In this document: one piece after another, positions 10,713 through 19,869 of the stretch
Layout: each line of letters starts with the position of its first letter
How positions within the stretch are numbered: the stretch's first letter is position 1
From: Owenia fusiformis
Lineage: Eukaryota > Annelida > Polychaeta > Sabellida > Oweniidae
DNA length: 64,000 nucleotides
NCBI GenBank assembly: GCA_903813345.2
Contig: CAIIXF020000009.1
Location: 21,599,759 to 21,663,758, forward strand
Direction of reading: 5' to 3'
The notes under the pieces: model-generated
What the model was told of the DNA's origin: nothing
What the model saw: the letters and a program-made list of their open reading frames with translations, nothing else
Database searches by the model: none
Position numbers and translations under genes: made by a program

Positions 10713-10803
10713 GACTCTGTGGCGCAATGGATAGCGCGTTGGACTTCTAGCCGTGATAAACAAAGTGATTCAAAGGTTGTGGGTTCGAGTCCCACCAGAG
10801 TTG
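10713..10803 (+). tRNA. tRNA-Arg(UCU), copy 18 (consensus)
   Basis: Identical to the array consensus; an oligo-T stop follows. Confidence 0.93.
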
Positions 10804-10950
10804 ATAACACTTTTGTTAGAAGACAAACGGTACAGTGATATTCAATGCATACACGAAATCAAAAAAGTTACTTTTATTTCATGTTCTCATGATACATAGT
10901 AATAGATTGCTCCCATTATCAATCCAGTAATATTTATTTATGCATGAATT

Positions 10951-11041
10951 GACTCTGTGGCGCAATGGATAGCGCGTTGTACTTCTAGCTGTGATAAACA
11001 AAGTGATTCAAAGGTTGTGGGTTCTAGTCCCACCAGAGTTG
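10951..11041 (+). tRNA. tRNA-Arg(UCU)-like, copy 19
   Basis: G30 is T (breaks an anticodon-stem pair) and G57 is T (breaks the conserved T loop/B box). One intron base is changed. Probably inactive. Confidence 0.72.
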
Positions 11042-11187
11042 ATAACACTTTTGTTAGAAGACAAACGGTACAGTGATATTCAATGCATACAGGAAATCAA
11101 AAAAGTTACTTTTATTTCATGTTCTCATGATACGTAGTAATAGATTGCTCCCATTATCAATCCAGTATTATTATTTCTGCATGAATT

Positions 11188-11278
11188 GACTCTGTGGCGC
11201 AATGGATAGCGCGTTGGACTTCTAGCCGTGATAAACAAAGTGATTCAAAGGTTGTGGGTTCGAGTCCCACCAGAGTTG
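11188..11278 (+). tRNA. tRNA-Arg(UCU), copy 20 (consensus)
   Basis: Identical to the array consensus and the last intact copy. TTTT follows in 'agctccttttgttag'. Confidence 0.93.
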
Positions 11279-11427
11279 ATAGCTCCTTTTGTTAGAAGAC
11301 AAACGGTACAGTGGTATTCAATGCATACACGAAATCAATAAAGTTACTTTTATTTCATGTTACCATGATACGTAGCAATGGATTTCTCCCATTATCAATC
11401 CAGTAATATTCTTCGTATGCATGAATT

Positions 11428-11516
11428 GACTCTGTGGCGCAATGGATTCGTGTTGGACTTCTAGCCGTGATAAACAAACTGATCCAAAGGTTGTGGGTTC
11501 TAGTCCCACCAGATTG
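11428..11516 (+). pseudogene. tRNA-Arg pseudogene, copy 21
   Basis: Recognisable tRNA-Arg sequence with a damaged D arm (GGATTCGTG), G57 to T, and a deletion in the 3' acceptor strand (CACCAGATTG). Confidence 0.8.
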
Positions 11517-11673
11517 TTAGAAGACAAACGGTACAGTGATATTCATTGTATGCGAGAAATCAATAATGTTACTCATATTTCATGTTCTCATGATACGTAG
11601 CAATTAATGGGTTGCTCTCATTATAAATTCAGTAATATTATAAATTCAGTAATATTCATGGAACGCATGATTA

Positions 11674-11728
11674 GACTCTGTGGCACAATGGATGGCGCGT
11701 TGGACTTCTAGCTGTGATAAACAAAGTA
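11674..11728 (+). pseudogene. 5' half of tRNA-Arg, copy 22 (truncated)
   Basis: Runs from GACTCTG through the anticodon and most of the intron, then stops at 'acaaagta' and joins unrelated sequence. It is the right edge of the array, 5 bp before the hairpin at 11733. Confidence 0.8.
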
Positions 11729-11732
11729 AATA

Positions 11733-11776
11733 GACGCAAAATCATTTTTTTATGAGTCGAAAAATGATTTTGCGTC
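11733..11776. repeat. 17-bp inverted repeat (hairpin) at the array/kinase junction
   Basis: Arms GACGCAAAATCATTTTT (11733-11749) and its exact inverse (11760-11776) enclose a 10-bp loop. It sits between the truncated last tRNA and the splice donor of the kinase exon ending at 11789. Confidence 0.85.
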
Positions 11777-11788
11777 GCCTGAACTTAC

Positions 11789-11883
11789 CTCAACAGAGCT
11801 TTTTCGCCAAAATAATCCCCTCGTTTCAACATTCGTATTTCTTGCGGTTCTTCTTTTCCGGATACATTTTGTGTGACACGGAC
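11789..11883 (-). CDS. PRKG: PKG exon: domain B cassette start
   Basis: Acceptor is TTTCAAG and donor GTAAGT. It reads VRVTQNVSGKEEPQEIRMLK, then RGDYFGEKALL, ending in phase 2. The next exon should encode the R-T-A-N part of domain B and was not found below this point; the tRNA array occupies the adjacent 5 kb. Confidence 0.88.
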
Positions 11884-12036
11884 CTTGAAAGAATACCATT
11901 TTGATTTATAAGAACAATAGAAGTGATTAAAAAATGTATCTCTTCTTCTTTCATAATATTGTTTAATAATTACTAATAACAGACAATGATATTCCGTATA
12001 CAAAAGCCAAAAAAGAAAAGGAAACCGTGTTCTTAC

Positions 12037-12114
12037 CTCTCCTTTTCGGATGATAAAGAAAGTATCACCAGTTTCACCCTCTCGTAATATATACTCGTGT
12101 TCATGGAAGAAATC
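12037..12114 (-). CDS. PRKG: PKG exon: domain B, first half
   Basis: Phase-0 exon of 26 codons with acceptor ATTATAG and donor GTAAGA. It reads DFFHEHEYILREGETGDTFF, then IIRKGE. The R-E-G-E-x-G-D-T-F-F-I-I block is diagnostic of PKG domain B. Confidence 0.9.
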
Positions 12115-12366
12115 CTATAATATCAAAGTGTTACAATCATGATAGAATACCAAGATTATTATATCATTCTCCATTCTCCAGCGCCCCATTGTGTTGTTTT
12201 AATTGGACTATACTAACAAATATACTTTAACAGCAGAATATTATCTCTTAAATTCGAACTTTGGCACACACTACCATAGGCTATAACTGTACTAATAGTT
12301 ACACAGCATGCAGTTCATACATTTCTGTATCATATACATACTGATCCAATTTCAATATCTACTTAC

Positions 12367-12430
12367 AACTTCAAGCACATCTGCAATTTTGGCAAGTTTG
12401 TCTGTAGGCAGCTTTTTCAGTAAAGGCACA
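12367..12430 (-). CDS. PRKG: PKG exon: linker into domain B
   Basis: Acceptor is GTTTTCAG and donor GTAAGT. It reads (S)VPLLKKLPTDKLAKIADVLEV, matching the PKG segment S-V-P-x-L-x-x-L-P-x-x-K-L-x-K-I-A-D-x-L-E. It completes a Ser codon split with the previous exon. Confidence 0.88.
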
Positions 12431-12930
12431 CTGAAAACAAGAGAAATTAATTGAAACATGTTGCGCAATTCAGTCTCATTGACATTCAGGGTATCTGCTA
12501 CATTTGGTTAAACAAGCCAAGTCAAGCCCCGAATTGAAAAGGGTAAGTACAGTTTGATTGTGCAAGGTTATTGCCAATAGACTCTAGATGTGAGTAGACT
12601 AGAAATAATCTTTTTTTTATTCATAGAAAAAACATTTGAAAGCAGTTACATTAACATATACAATATACATAATATCATAGAAGTCACACAATTTCCCATC
12701 ATATTCTTTTTTAAGGCATCTAACCACACTAGTCTAATCTAATCTAGTACCCATAATTTCCCACCTTTTTTCTGCCTATTCGCTTATCAATATTACAATA
12801 GGATATTACATTTGCTTTAAATCCTTTAAAGATACAGGTAGGTCTTAACATCGAACATTTGCATAGGTTCACATATTATTTTAACGTCCTTAAAAATTCA
12901 AAATTCAGTCAAAGTGCTATCAAATGTGAA

Positions 12931-13055
12931 ATATACATGTAAAATTACATCTAGAAATGTGGTTTTAAAAACTGTTATCAACTTTGAAACTTTAATTTTC
13001 TTTGAAAATGTGACATTTAGGTTGTGAAGATTCTCCCATAGACCCACGTTATAAA
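12931..13055 (+). repeat. Dispersed repeat, second copy at 55504-55640
   Basis: The two copies share 'acatgtaaaattacatcta', 'gaaatgtggtttt', 'aattttctttgaaaatgtga' and 'cccatagaccc' in the same order and orientation. Family unknown. Confidence 0.8.
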
Positions 13056-13691
13056 ATAAAAAATCGCATCTTGGTAATTGTACCGTATATAGAATGACTT
13101 CGAGGGCTGTCAATAGATGCTACTCTGGCGGATCAAATGTAATTGCAATTTAACATTGTAGTTTCATCATTCACGATTTCTACATTGTACAGGTCAACGA
13201 ACAAAATGAGACTTTTGGACGACACGTTGTAATAATGATTTTCCTCAAATAATTGTGCAGGCTTCATTTCTACAAACTCATATCAATCACCTGCTTGGCA
13301 TAATTTCCAGATATATATTTTCACACTCTGGCCTTGGTTGGTATGTAAACATACAACTGATCGATACAGTCGTATTATTGATCAATGTTGTATGACATAC
13401 GGTCAATCTGTCACTAATTACTTTTCACTGGTAAGGGAGTTGAATAATTTCAAATTCATTTGTTTCTAGGTTACCTTAGGAAACGTGATATCAATTGATT
13501 TTTTGTCATGAACTGACTGCAATGTGACTTTAGTTTTACATGTTTTTCAATATCTCTATCTTCCCGATGGTTTTGATAATTAGCACTTCGGAAATGTCAT
13601 AATTTCACAATTATTGTGGTTTGAAAGAATGGTCAGTAATATGGGATCGATGTCAGTCTAGGCTATAGGGCTCAGTTGCTTGGATTAAATC

Positions 13692-13834
13692 CACTGGCGG
13701 ATCTTGGGGGGGGGGCAAATTTTGAAGAAAATGGGCCTCAAAATCTGGGCCCACTTTTGGGTTTTAGGGGCCCAAAATTTTTTTCTCTGTCCTGAAATTT
13801 GCCCCCCCCTTGTTGGTTCCCAGATCCGCCCCTG
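13692..13834. mobile_element. 143-bp hairpin miniature element
   Basis: The ends CACTGGCGGATCTTGG and CCAGATCCGCCCCTG are near-perfect inverted repeats, and the G-run/C-run interior also folds back. A 5-bp direct repeat AAATC flanks it (13687-13691, 13835-13839). The C-A-x-x-GGCGGATC-type terminus resembles hAT-derived miniature elements, but an 8-bp duplication is not seen. Confidence 0.7.
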
Positions 13835-13969
13835 AAATCATTCCCTATGTGCTCTACTATAGTTCCACCCGGGGAGTCATTACATTGTCAATCCCATTAC
13901 ATCTACTGCAATGCAATCTACTCCATAATTATTCAGTGGTATTGATATACTAATACTAATAATTGATAC

Positions 13970-14075
13970 CTTCTGAGAAAACGAATATTTTCTTCTTGTC
14001 TTTGAGGACCAGTTTTCATCATAATCGCCTGGAAGACTCGTCAGTCTAGAACCCACATCCGGGCATTGGAGGCAG
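13970..14075 (-). pseudogene. PRKG: PKG exon: end of domain A, interrupted by TGA
   Basis: Acceptor is CTTTCAG and donor GTATCA; the length of 106 bp keeps phase 1 in and phase 2 out. It reads A-A-S-N-A-R-M-W-V-L-D, stop, R-V-F-Q-A-I-M-M-K-T-G, then PQRQEENIRFLR. The stop is TGA at 14041-14043. A CGA codon there would give the conserved Arg, so a CpG C-to-T transition is the simplest explanation. Confidence 0.85.
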
Positions 14076-14398
14076 CTGAAAGATAAATGTGCATGTCCGT
14101 AGTTGTTGTCTACTAACTTGAACCTTTTTGACTTGCTCACATGACCAGATAGGTTTCAATTTCTCAGAGGTAAGGATGGAAAGACACATGTGTGCTCATC
14201 ATTACTTGGGGTTAGGCTATTATCCTATGCTAATCAAACCATATTAAGAACAGTTCGAAATCATTTTTTCCATTTCTTCATTTTTCAAAGTACGGTCCTT
14301 ATAATTCAAAACGATATTCATGTATGTTTTAAACACCAACCCGCCTGCCCAAAAATATGCGAGAATGAGCGTGAACGTGTATATATATTTTGTAATAC

Positions 14399-14512
14399 CT
14401 CTGACTGAAGCTGTCCTGGTACAATTGTATAAAATTGCCAGTTCTCCGAATGCCCTGCCAGGTCCCATCTTTCCCAACAATTTTCCATCCTTCATAACTT
14501 CCAGTTCTCCCT
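14399..14512 (-). CDS. PRKG: PKG exon: domain A phosphate-binding cassette
   Basis: Acceptor is TTGTTGCAG and donor GTATTA. It reads EGELEVMKDGKLLGKMGPGR, then AFGELAILYNCTRTASVRG. The cassette FGELAILYNCTRTA is characteristic of PKG; the residue after RTA is Ser, compatible with cGMP preference. Confidence 0.9.
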
Positions 14513-16044
14513 CTGCAACAAATAACAAACAAAAATAGTAGTTATTGACACGTGCAGGCTCTACATTATGCCTGGGTGACATTTGCTCCGATCCATCGGC
14601 CGGCGCCCGACCGATTAAGTGTTTTCTCAATATTGTATTAAATTTTGGACGAAATACTCAATCGGCCGGGCGCCGTAGTGAAAATCGGAGCCTATGTGAC
14701 CAAGGCATTAGTACTACGTATTGAAGTCGAACATCCGAATGGCCCATGGACTTAGTTTTTACCAATTTTATACGATTTTTGAAACAATTATTGTTCTATC
14801 CTTTCATTTAATTTAGGATTAACACTCCACCCGCCAATGGTTATATTGAAGAATAATTGTTTCAAAAATTACGGAGAGAAGTGTATGTGACGTCACTTTG
14901 CGTTTAATATGTATTTTGCAGATTTATATTTACCTCGTAAATAGTTGTTAATTGCGATACTAAATGTGCTAAATATACTAACAACACACTAAATAAGAAA
15001 CTCCGATAAGAAACGTTATGTTAGTACCGAAACAAATCAAAAAGGAGAAACACTTCCCAAGTTTACTACATTGTGAACTTTACTGAACAAAAATAAACAT
15101 TAAAAATAGAAGAAATATATCGAGTAATAAGCGCCATTAAAGCTACATCCCCGGAGGGTTCCAAATGTAACTTAAATTAATGAGAATACAATATTTTTTA
15201 AATAAAAAGTGTATAATCAATTCCGCAATCGGAACCATAGGGAGCCATAAAGTGCCGTTTCGTGTTCCAGTCTCTGACGTGATACCGACACTAACGAGGC
15301 GCAGGGACCAGATGGATGGCAATGCGATGGAGATCAATTTAGAGATGGAAATAAATGATGTAATGTGAAAGCTTTTGGCAATACATCATATTCACATGAA
15401 TGTAATTTAAAGAAGTTATTAATGTTCCTCATTAACAAGTCTAAACACTCAACTATTTTAATGCCAATTGGGAACGGTTCAGCATATATCAGTGACATAA
15501 GCCTACTATAGTCTTCAAGATTTCCTGATTATATACATTTTTAATATTTAGTTTTAATAATATTTTAGCCCCTTGGGTGATTGCGTAATTGCGCAGTACT
15601 AGCGGTTGAACCCCATCGATTAGTTGTACTCGCGGTGTTCAATTATTGGATAAGGTATGCTAAAATTCTGGCAAAAGACTATTTCCTCTATTGTCACCCG
15701 ATCGTCAAATAATCGATCGTCAGTATCTTCTGACAATAAATCATAAAGCTGAAAATATTTTTCCGCTAATCGATGTTCTCCTCAAAGTAATGTCCCCAAA
15801 CTATCATCCGGGCGGTCAATTTAAATGGACACGGAAAGCACCGCCGCATTTAATAAATATGTTGGACCTATTTTCTAAAAACATCACTTTTCATTTTTTG
15901 TCTAAAACCATGCGGATAATGCAATTTCAAAGTGAGACTTGACCATTCGTATAACGTATCTTTGATAATAGTTTCCGATATTCAGTTAAGCCAATGAATG
16001 ATCGGTATTTTTGGAGAATTCTTGATAAATATGTGTTGTCATAC
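14513..16044 (-). other. PRKG: PKG intron, no feature recognised
   Basis: Large intron between the two domain A exons. A short palindromic patch around 14585-14690 (both sides carry 'cggccg..cg' strings) is the only structure I noticed. Confidence 0.5.
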
Positions 16045-16211
16045 CTGCTGATACGTAAACATTTTGACCGTCATCACCCTCTTTGATGACGTAATGGCTT
16101 GTCTTCACGTTGATGGCATACATACAATCTACCACTTCGCGGAGCTGTGTTGGCTCAAGATTCTTCAAAAAATCGTTATCTAATATGGCGTCTTTAATAA
16201 GCTGTTTAGAC
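16045..16211 (-). CDS. PRKG: PKG exon: start of cyclic-nucleotide-binding domain A
   Basis: Acceptor is TTTATTTCCAG at 16212 and donor GTATG at 16044. It reads S-K-Q-L-I-K-D-A-I-L-D-N-D-F-L-K-N-L, then ...VVDCMY...YVIKEGDDGQNVYVSA. It ends with one extra base (phase 1) that completes a Glu codon with the next exon. This is the linker helix and first strands of domain A, close to animal PKG I and nematode EGL-4. Confidence 0.85.
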
Positions 16212-16930
16212 CTGGAAATAAACATGTTTATTTATCAATAAGAGGCAGAATCGATTGCATCGTCCCTTGTACCATGAATTGACTAATAAGCTTCCAGGTC
16301 ATTGGGACTAAGCCTTTAACGTCCTCTTCAAATCTTAGAACTATAGAACACAGGGCAGCCAAAATCTCAGATATATATTCAGTCATGAAACCGTGAAAAT
16401 GAAGTCCAATGGTAACCCATGTCCTCATCCTCACATTTGTTTTTTGATATACTTTATTTGCATCGTCCATGTTTAAGCCTATCCTAGGCCTCTTGTGGAC
16501 ATTGACCTAGGATCTTTGGATGGCCATGTCTCACGCACCTTGACAGATTATGTGTATTATATAAAACGAATTTGCAGGATTCATATTATTACTTCGTGAC
16601 TCTGCATCAGCAACGAACAGTGAGGTGATGCTCCTGCCTGTGATTTATGGTGCATCATCTGGGATATCATTGTGATTAGTACTATGCATTAGCCCAGAGG
16701 CCCTTGTCACAATGTACAACGAAATCAGAAATGGTACGTGGCCATTTTCAGTGATTTTTGAATTGAGGGCCGTTCGTAACGTTTCCAGTAGCAAACGAGC
16801 TGCACCATAAGTAAAAGATTAAAGTCCTTTCTGATCTTGCATACATCTTGGATTCAGAGACCTGATTCGATACAAAATGTGAAGTAACGAGATTTAAATC
16901 TAGGTTGGGACCTAGAATGAAGAAAAGACA
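16212..16930. other. No supported gene upstream of the PKG exons
   Basis: An 80-codon minus-strand open frame (16228-16470) abuts the first PKG exon. It ends before the acceptor and matches nothing I know. The N-terminal leucine zipper and autoinhibitory segment of PKG were not found. Confidence 0.4.
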
Positions 16931-17349
16931 ATTACTCTAAGAGCGAAGAGGAAAATTCTTAATAAATGGAGTATAGTTGGTTTGGCAGCATTTTCAGTTA
17001 GAGGGAAGTCTTGGATGAAAATTCTACCTAGGTGATAGCTTCACAGAGTGGTACATAATTCTTTTTTTTCAGGGGTTATCCCCCCACCCCCCAAAAACAC
17101 CCCACCCCCGGAAAATAATTTTTTCATTCTCAATAATTTTAGATATCTTGATGTTTGTAAGTTACATACATAGACATATACATAGTTACATACATAGGGA
17201 TTATATATATAAATCATTTTCAAAATAAATAATGCCAATTACTCCTACAGAATTTGGAAAATACTACAAAGTATGTACCCCAGGTGGCAAATTTGTGACC
17301 CATTTTCTTACTATTTAGAGCCTCACTTTTCAATCAGACACTGGAAGAC

Positions 17350-19362
17350 ATTGAAAAATTTCATGTGAAGTGCCCAGTAGCAGGGCTATAAGCCCGGAAA
17401 GGTTCAAACTAATTGAATTAGTAGGAGCCGAGAAAAAAATTGTTGATTTTTTGAAAAATTTGACATTTTTGAGAGGGGTGATTTTGTGTATGACTATAGC
17501 TGATGCCTATGGTTTCCAGATCTATCCCTCTTTGATAATAAATATGGTTTTGAAGTATGGAACTAAGATGTAAAAAATAATTAAAATGGGTTTAAAGGAA
17601 GTTTCATGTTTTAAACAAGTTCAAAATTCCAAGAATTGTACAATAGCAGGTCTGAATTTACAAATTTTAGGTAAGACCTTGGATGAGCCTTAGATTTTTT
17701 ACATCTGTCCCCCTTTGATGATATTTATGGTTTTGTAGTATGGAACTAAGAAGTACAAAATAATTTAGATGGGTTTTAAGAAGGTTTAAGAATTTTAACA
17801 AGTTCAAAATTTGAAGAATTGTACAATATCAGGTCTGAATTTACGAATTTCAGGTAAGACCTTGGATGAGCCTTATATTTTTTACATTTGTCCCTCTTTG
17901 ATGATATGTATGGTTTTGTAGTGTGAAACTTATTAGTAAAAAATAATAAAGATGGATTTGAAGAAAGTTTAAGGATTTTGAATGAGTCCAAAATTTGGAG
18001 AATTGTACAATATCAGGTCTGAATTTATGAATTTCAGGTATGACCTTGGATGACCCTTATGTCTTTTAAATCCTTCCCTCTTTGATGGTATTTATGGTTT
18101 TATAGTGTGGAACTAAGATGTAAAATATAATTTAGATGAATTCTAAGAAGGTTTAAGGATTTTTAACAAGTTCAAAATTTGAAGAATTGTACAATATCAG
18201 GTCTGAGTTTACGAATTTCAGGTAAGACCTTGGATGGCTCTTATATTTTTACATCTGTCACTCTTTGATGATATGTATTGTTTTTTCGTGTGGAACTAAG
18301 ATGTAAAAAATGGTTTAGATAGTTTTGAAGAGTGTTTAGGGATTGCAATGAGTCCAAAATTTGAAGAATTGTACAATATCAGGTCTGAATTCTCGAATTT
18401 CAGGTATGACCTTGGACGACCCTTTTGTTTTTTACATCTGTTCCTCTTTGATGATATCTATGGTTTTATAGTGTGAAACTAAGATGTAAAATATAATTTA
18501 GATGAATTTTAAGAGATTTAAGGATTTGAAGAATTGTACAATATCAGGTCTGAATTTTCGAATTATAGGTATGACCTTGGACGACGCTTTTATTTTTTTT
18601 ACATCTGTCCCTCTTTAATGACAGTTATAGTTTTATGGTTTGGAACTAAGATGTAAAATATAGTTTAGATTAATTTTAAGAAGGTTTAATGATTCTAACA
18701 AGTTCAAAATTTGAAGAATTGTACAATATCAAGTCTGAATTTGCAATTTGGGTGAGCCTTATATTTTTTTTTTTACACCTATCCATCTTTGATGATATGC
18801 ATGGTTTTGTAGTGTGGAACTAAGATGTAAAAAATATTTAGAAGCAAGTTCAAAATCTTGGCGTATTGTACAATATCAGATCTGGAATTAATGAATTTAA
18901 AGTATAACCATGGGCTTTCAACTAGACCCATGGTATAACCTTGCTTGGCCCTTATATTTTTAACATCTATCCTTCTTTTGATGATATATATGATTTAGTA
19001 GTGTGGACGTGGAGCTAATATATAAAACATAATCAAGATGGGTATTAAGAAGTTTAAGGTTTTAAATAAGTTCAAATTTTCACAAATTGTACAATAACAG
19101 AGCTGATATTAATGAATTTTAGGGATTATGTTTTTTACATCTATCCCTTTTTGATGTCATATATGCTTTAGTAGTGTTGAACTAAGATGTAAAACAAAAT
19201 TTAAACAGGTTTTAAAGAAGTTTAAGGTTTTAAACAAGTTCAAATTTTGACGAATTGTACAATATCAGAGCTGATATTAATGAATATTGGGTATTTAGGT
19301 GAGCCTTATGTTTTTTACATCTATCCCTTTTTGATGACATATATACTTTAGTAGTGTTGGAC

Positions 19363-19368
<6 letters not shown>
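17350..19368 (+). repeat. 180-bp-class tandem satellite, left block
   Basis: The marker 'gaattgtacaatatcaggtctgaa' or close variants recurs at about 17633, 17816, 17998, 18183, 18365, 18532, 18715, 18862, 19083 and 19253, mostly 182-183 bp apart. Each unit also has 'gatgatat.tatggtttt.tagt.tgg.aactaagatgtaaaa'. Units diverge to the right. The block continues after the LINE at 25178. Confidence 0.9.

Positions 19369-19401
<33 letters not shown>
19369..19401 (-). other. Poly(A) tail of the LINE
   Basis: An unbroken T-run on the plus strand directly abuts the left target duplication. It marks the 3' end of the minus-strand LINE. Confidence 0.9.
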
Positions 19402-19403
<2 letters not shown>

Positions 19404-19869
19404 TCACTCATTTATTTCATATATACATACTACAGCATTCTATAAATATTTTTTGTGTTTACAATTGACGGGCTAAAGGTTGTCGCCAACATTAGTTATA
19501 TATCAAGAAGTAATACAAAAAGCTTATTCTTATGATGCTTTATCTACAAAACAAGTTCTTATGATCTTTTTATCTACCAAATTTACTTTTTTTTTTTTTT
19601 ATTGATCCAGTATTATTTATGGATACTGTGCTTGTTACATGTATTTCATATGTAGTTGTATGCATCTATGGAATAACCTCATTCATACATCCCTCATTCA
19701 TACATTCATTCACTCATTCAATCATCTTTTCATTCGTTACACATTTTACAATATGTTAAATATGATCTTTGGTTACATATCTATTTATTTTTATTACTGT
19801 TACACATAATTTTTTATTATGTCAATGGAAAATATAAAGTTAATACAAAAATAAAAACAATACATATTC

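Larger units (their letters stand above)
6504..11728 (+). repeat. Tandem array of tRNA-Arg(UCU) units, about 238 bp each
   Basis: Twenty-two units repeat with start-to-start spacings of 236-246 bp (mostly 236, 238, 239 or 240). Each unit holds one 91-bp tRNA-Arg gene, then an oligo-T run (TTTT within about 15 bp, a Pol III stop), then a conserved spacer with 'aatcaataaagttactttta' and 'catgatacgtag'. The array opens with only the last 8 bases of a tRNA (CAGAGTTG, 6504-6511) and closes with a half tRNA (11674 on). Spacer types show higher-order structure: units 3-9 and 10-17 carry nearly the same order of spacer variants. Six gene copies are identical to the array consensus. Vertebrate tRNA-Arg(UCU) genes also carry an intron after position 37, which supports the identity. 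Confidence 0.95.
12115..13969 (-). other. PRKG: PKG introns with repeat fragments
   Basis: Intronic sequence apart from exon 12367-12430. It holds a dispersed repeat (12931-13055) and a miniature hairpin element (13692-13834). No other gene is seen. Confidence 0.7.
11789..16211 (-). pseudogene. PRKG: cGMP-dependent protein kinase, regulatory part, with a nonsense codon
   Basis: Six exons on the minus strand join in phase: 16045-16211, 14399-14512, 13970-14075, 12367-12430, 12037-12114 and 11789-11883. Together they encode most of cyclic-nucleotide-binding domains A and B of a PKG. All acceptors are AG and all donors GT, mostly close to consensus. Domain A has the phosphate-binding cassette G-E-L-A-I-L-Y-N-C-T-R-T-A-S, typical of PKG. 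Domain B shows R-E-G-E-T-G-D-T-F-F-I-I and R-G-D-Y-F-G-E-K-A-L-L. Exon 13970-14075 has an in-frame TGA at 14041-14043 where PKGs have Arg (W-x-L-D-R-x-V-F-Q). No kinase-domain or N-terminal exon was found in the window; they would lie below 6.5 kb or outside it, and above 16.2 kb. It may be a pseudogene, a null allele, or a live gene with a sequencing error or C-to-T polymorphism. Confidence 0.8.

Noticed and set aside
6661-11278. CRISPR-like array (regular repeats and spacers)
   Set aside because: The repeats are tRNA genes with near-identical spacers in a eukaryotic context.
14041-14043. Selenocysteine reading of the PKG TGA
   Set aside because: PKGs are not selenoproteins and relatives have Arg here; a CpG transition is far simpler.
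16228-16470. 80-codon frame directly upstream of the first PKG exon
   Set aside because: It ends in a stop before the acceptor, shows no PKG N-terminal features and no splice logic linking it to the gene.
17370-17573. A 67-codon frame that recurs almost unchanged, inverted, at 26706-26909
   Set aside because: Both copies lie in the inverted arms of foldback element B and run into the satellite unit, so their similarity follows from the arms. No start context or domain supports a protein.
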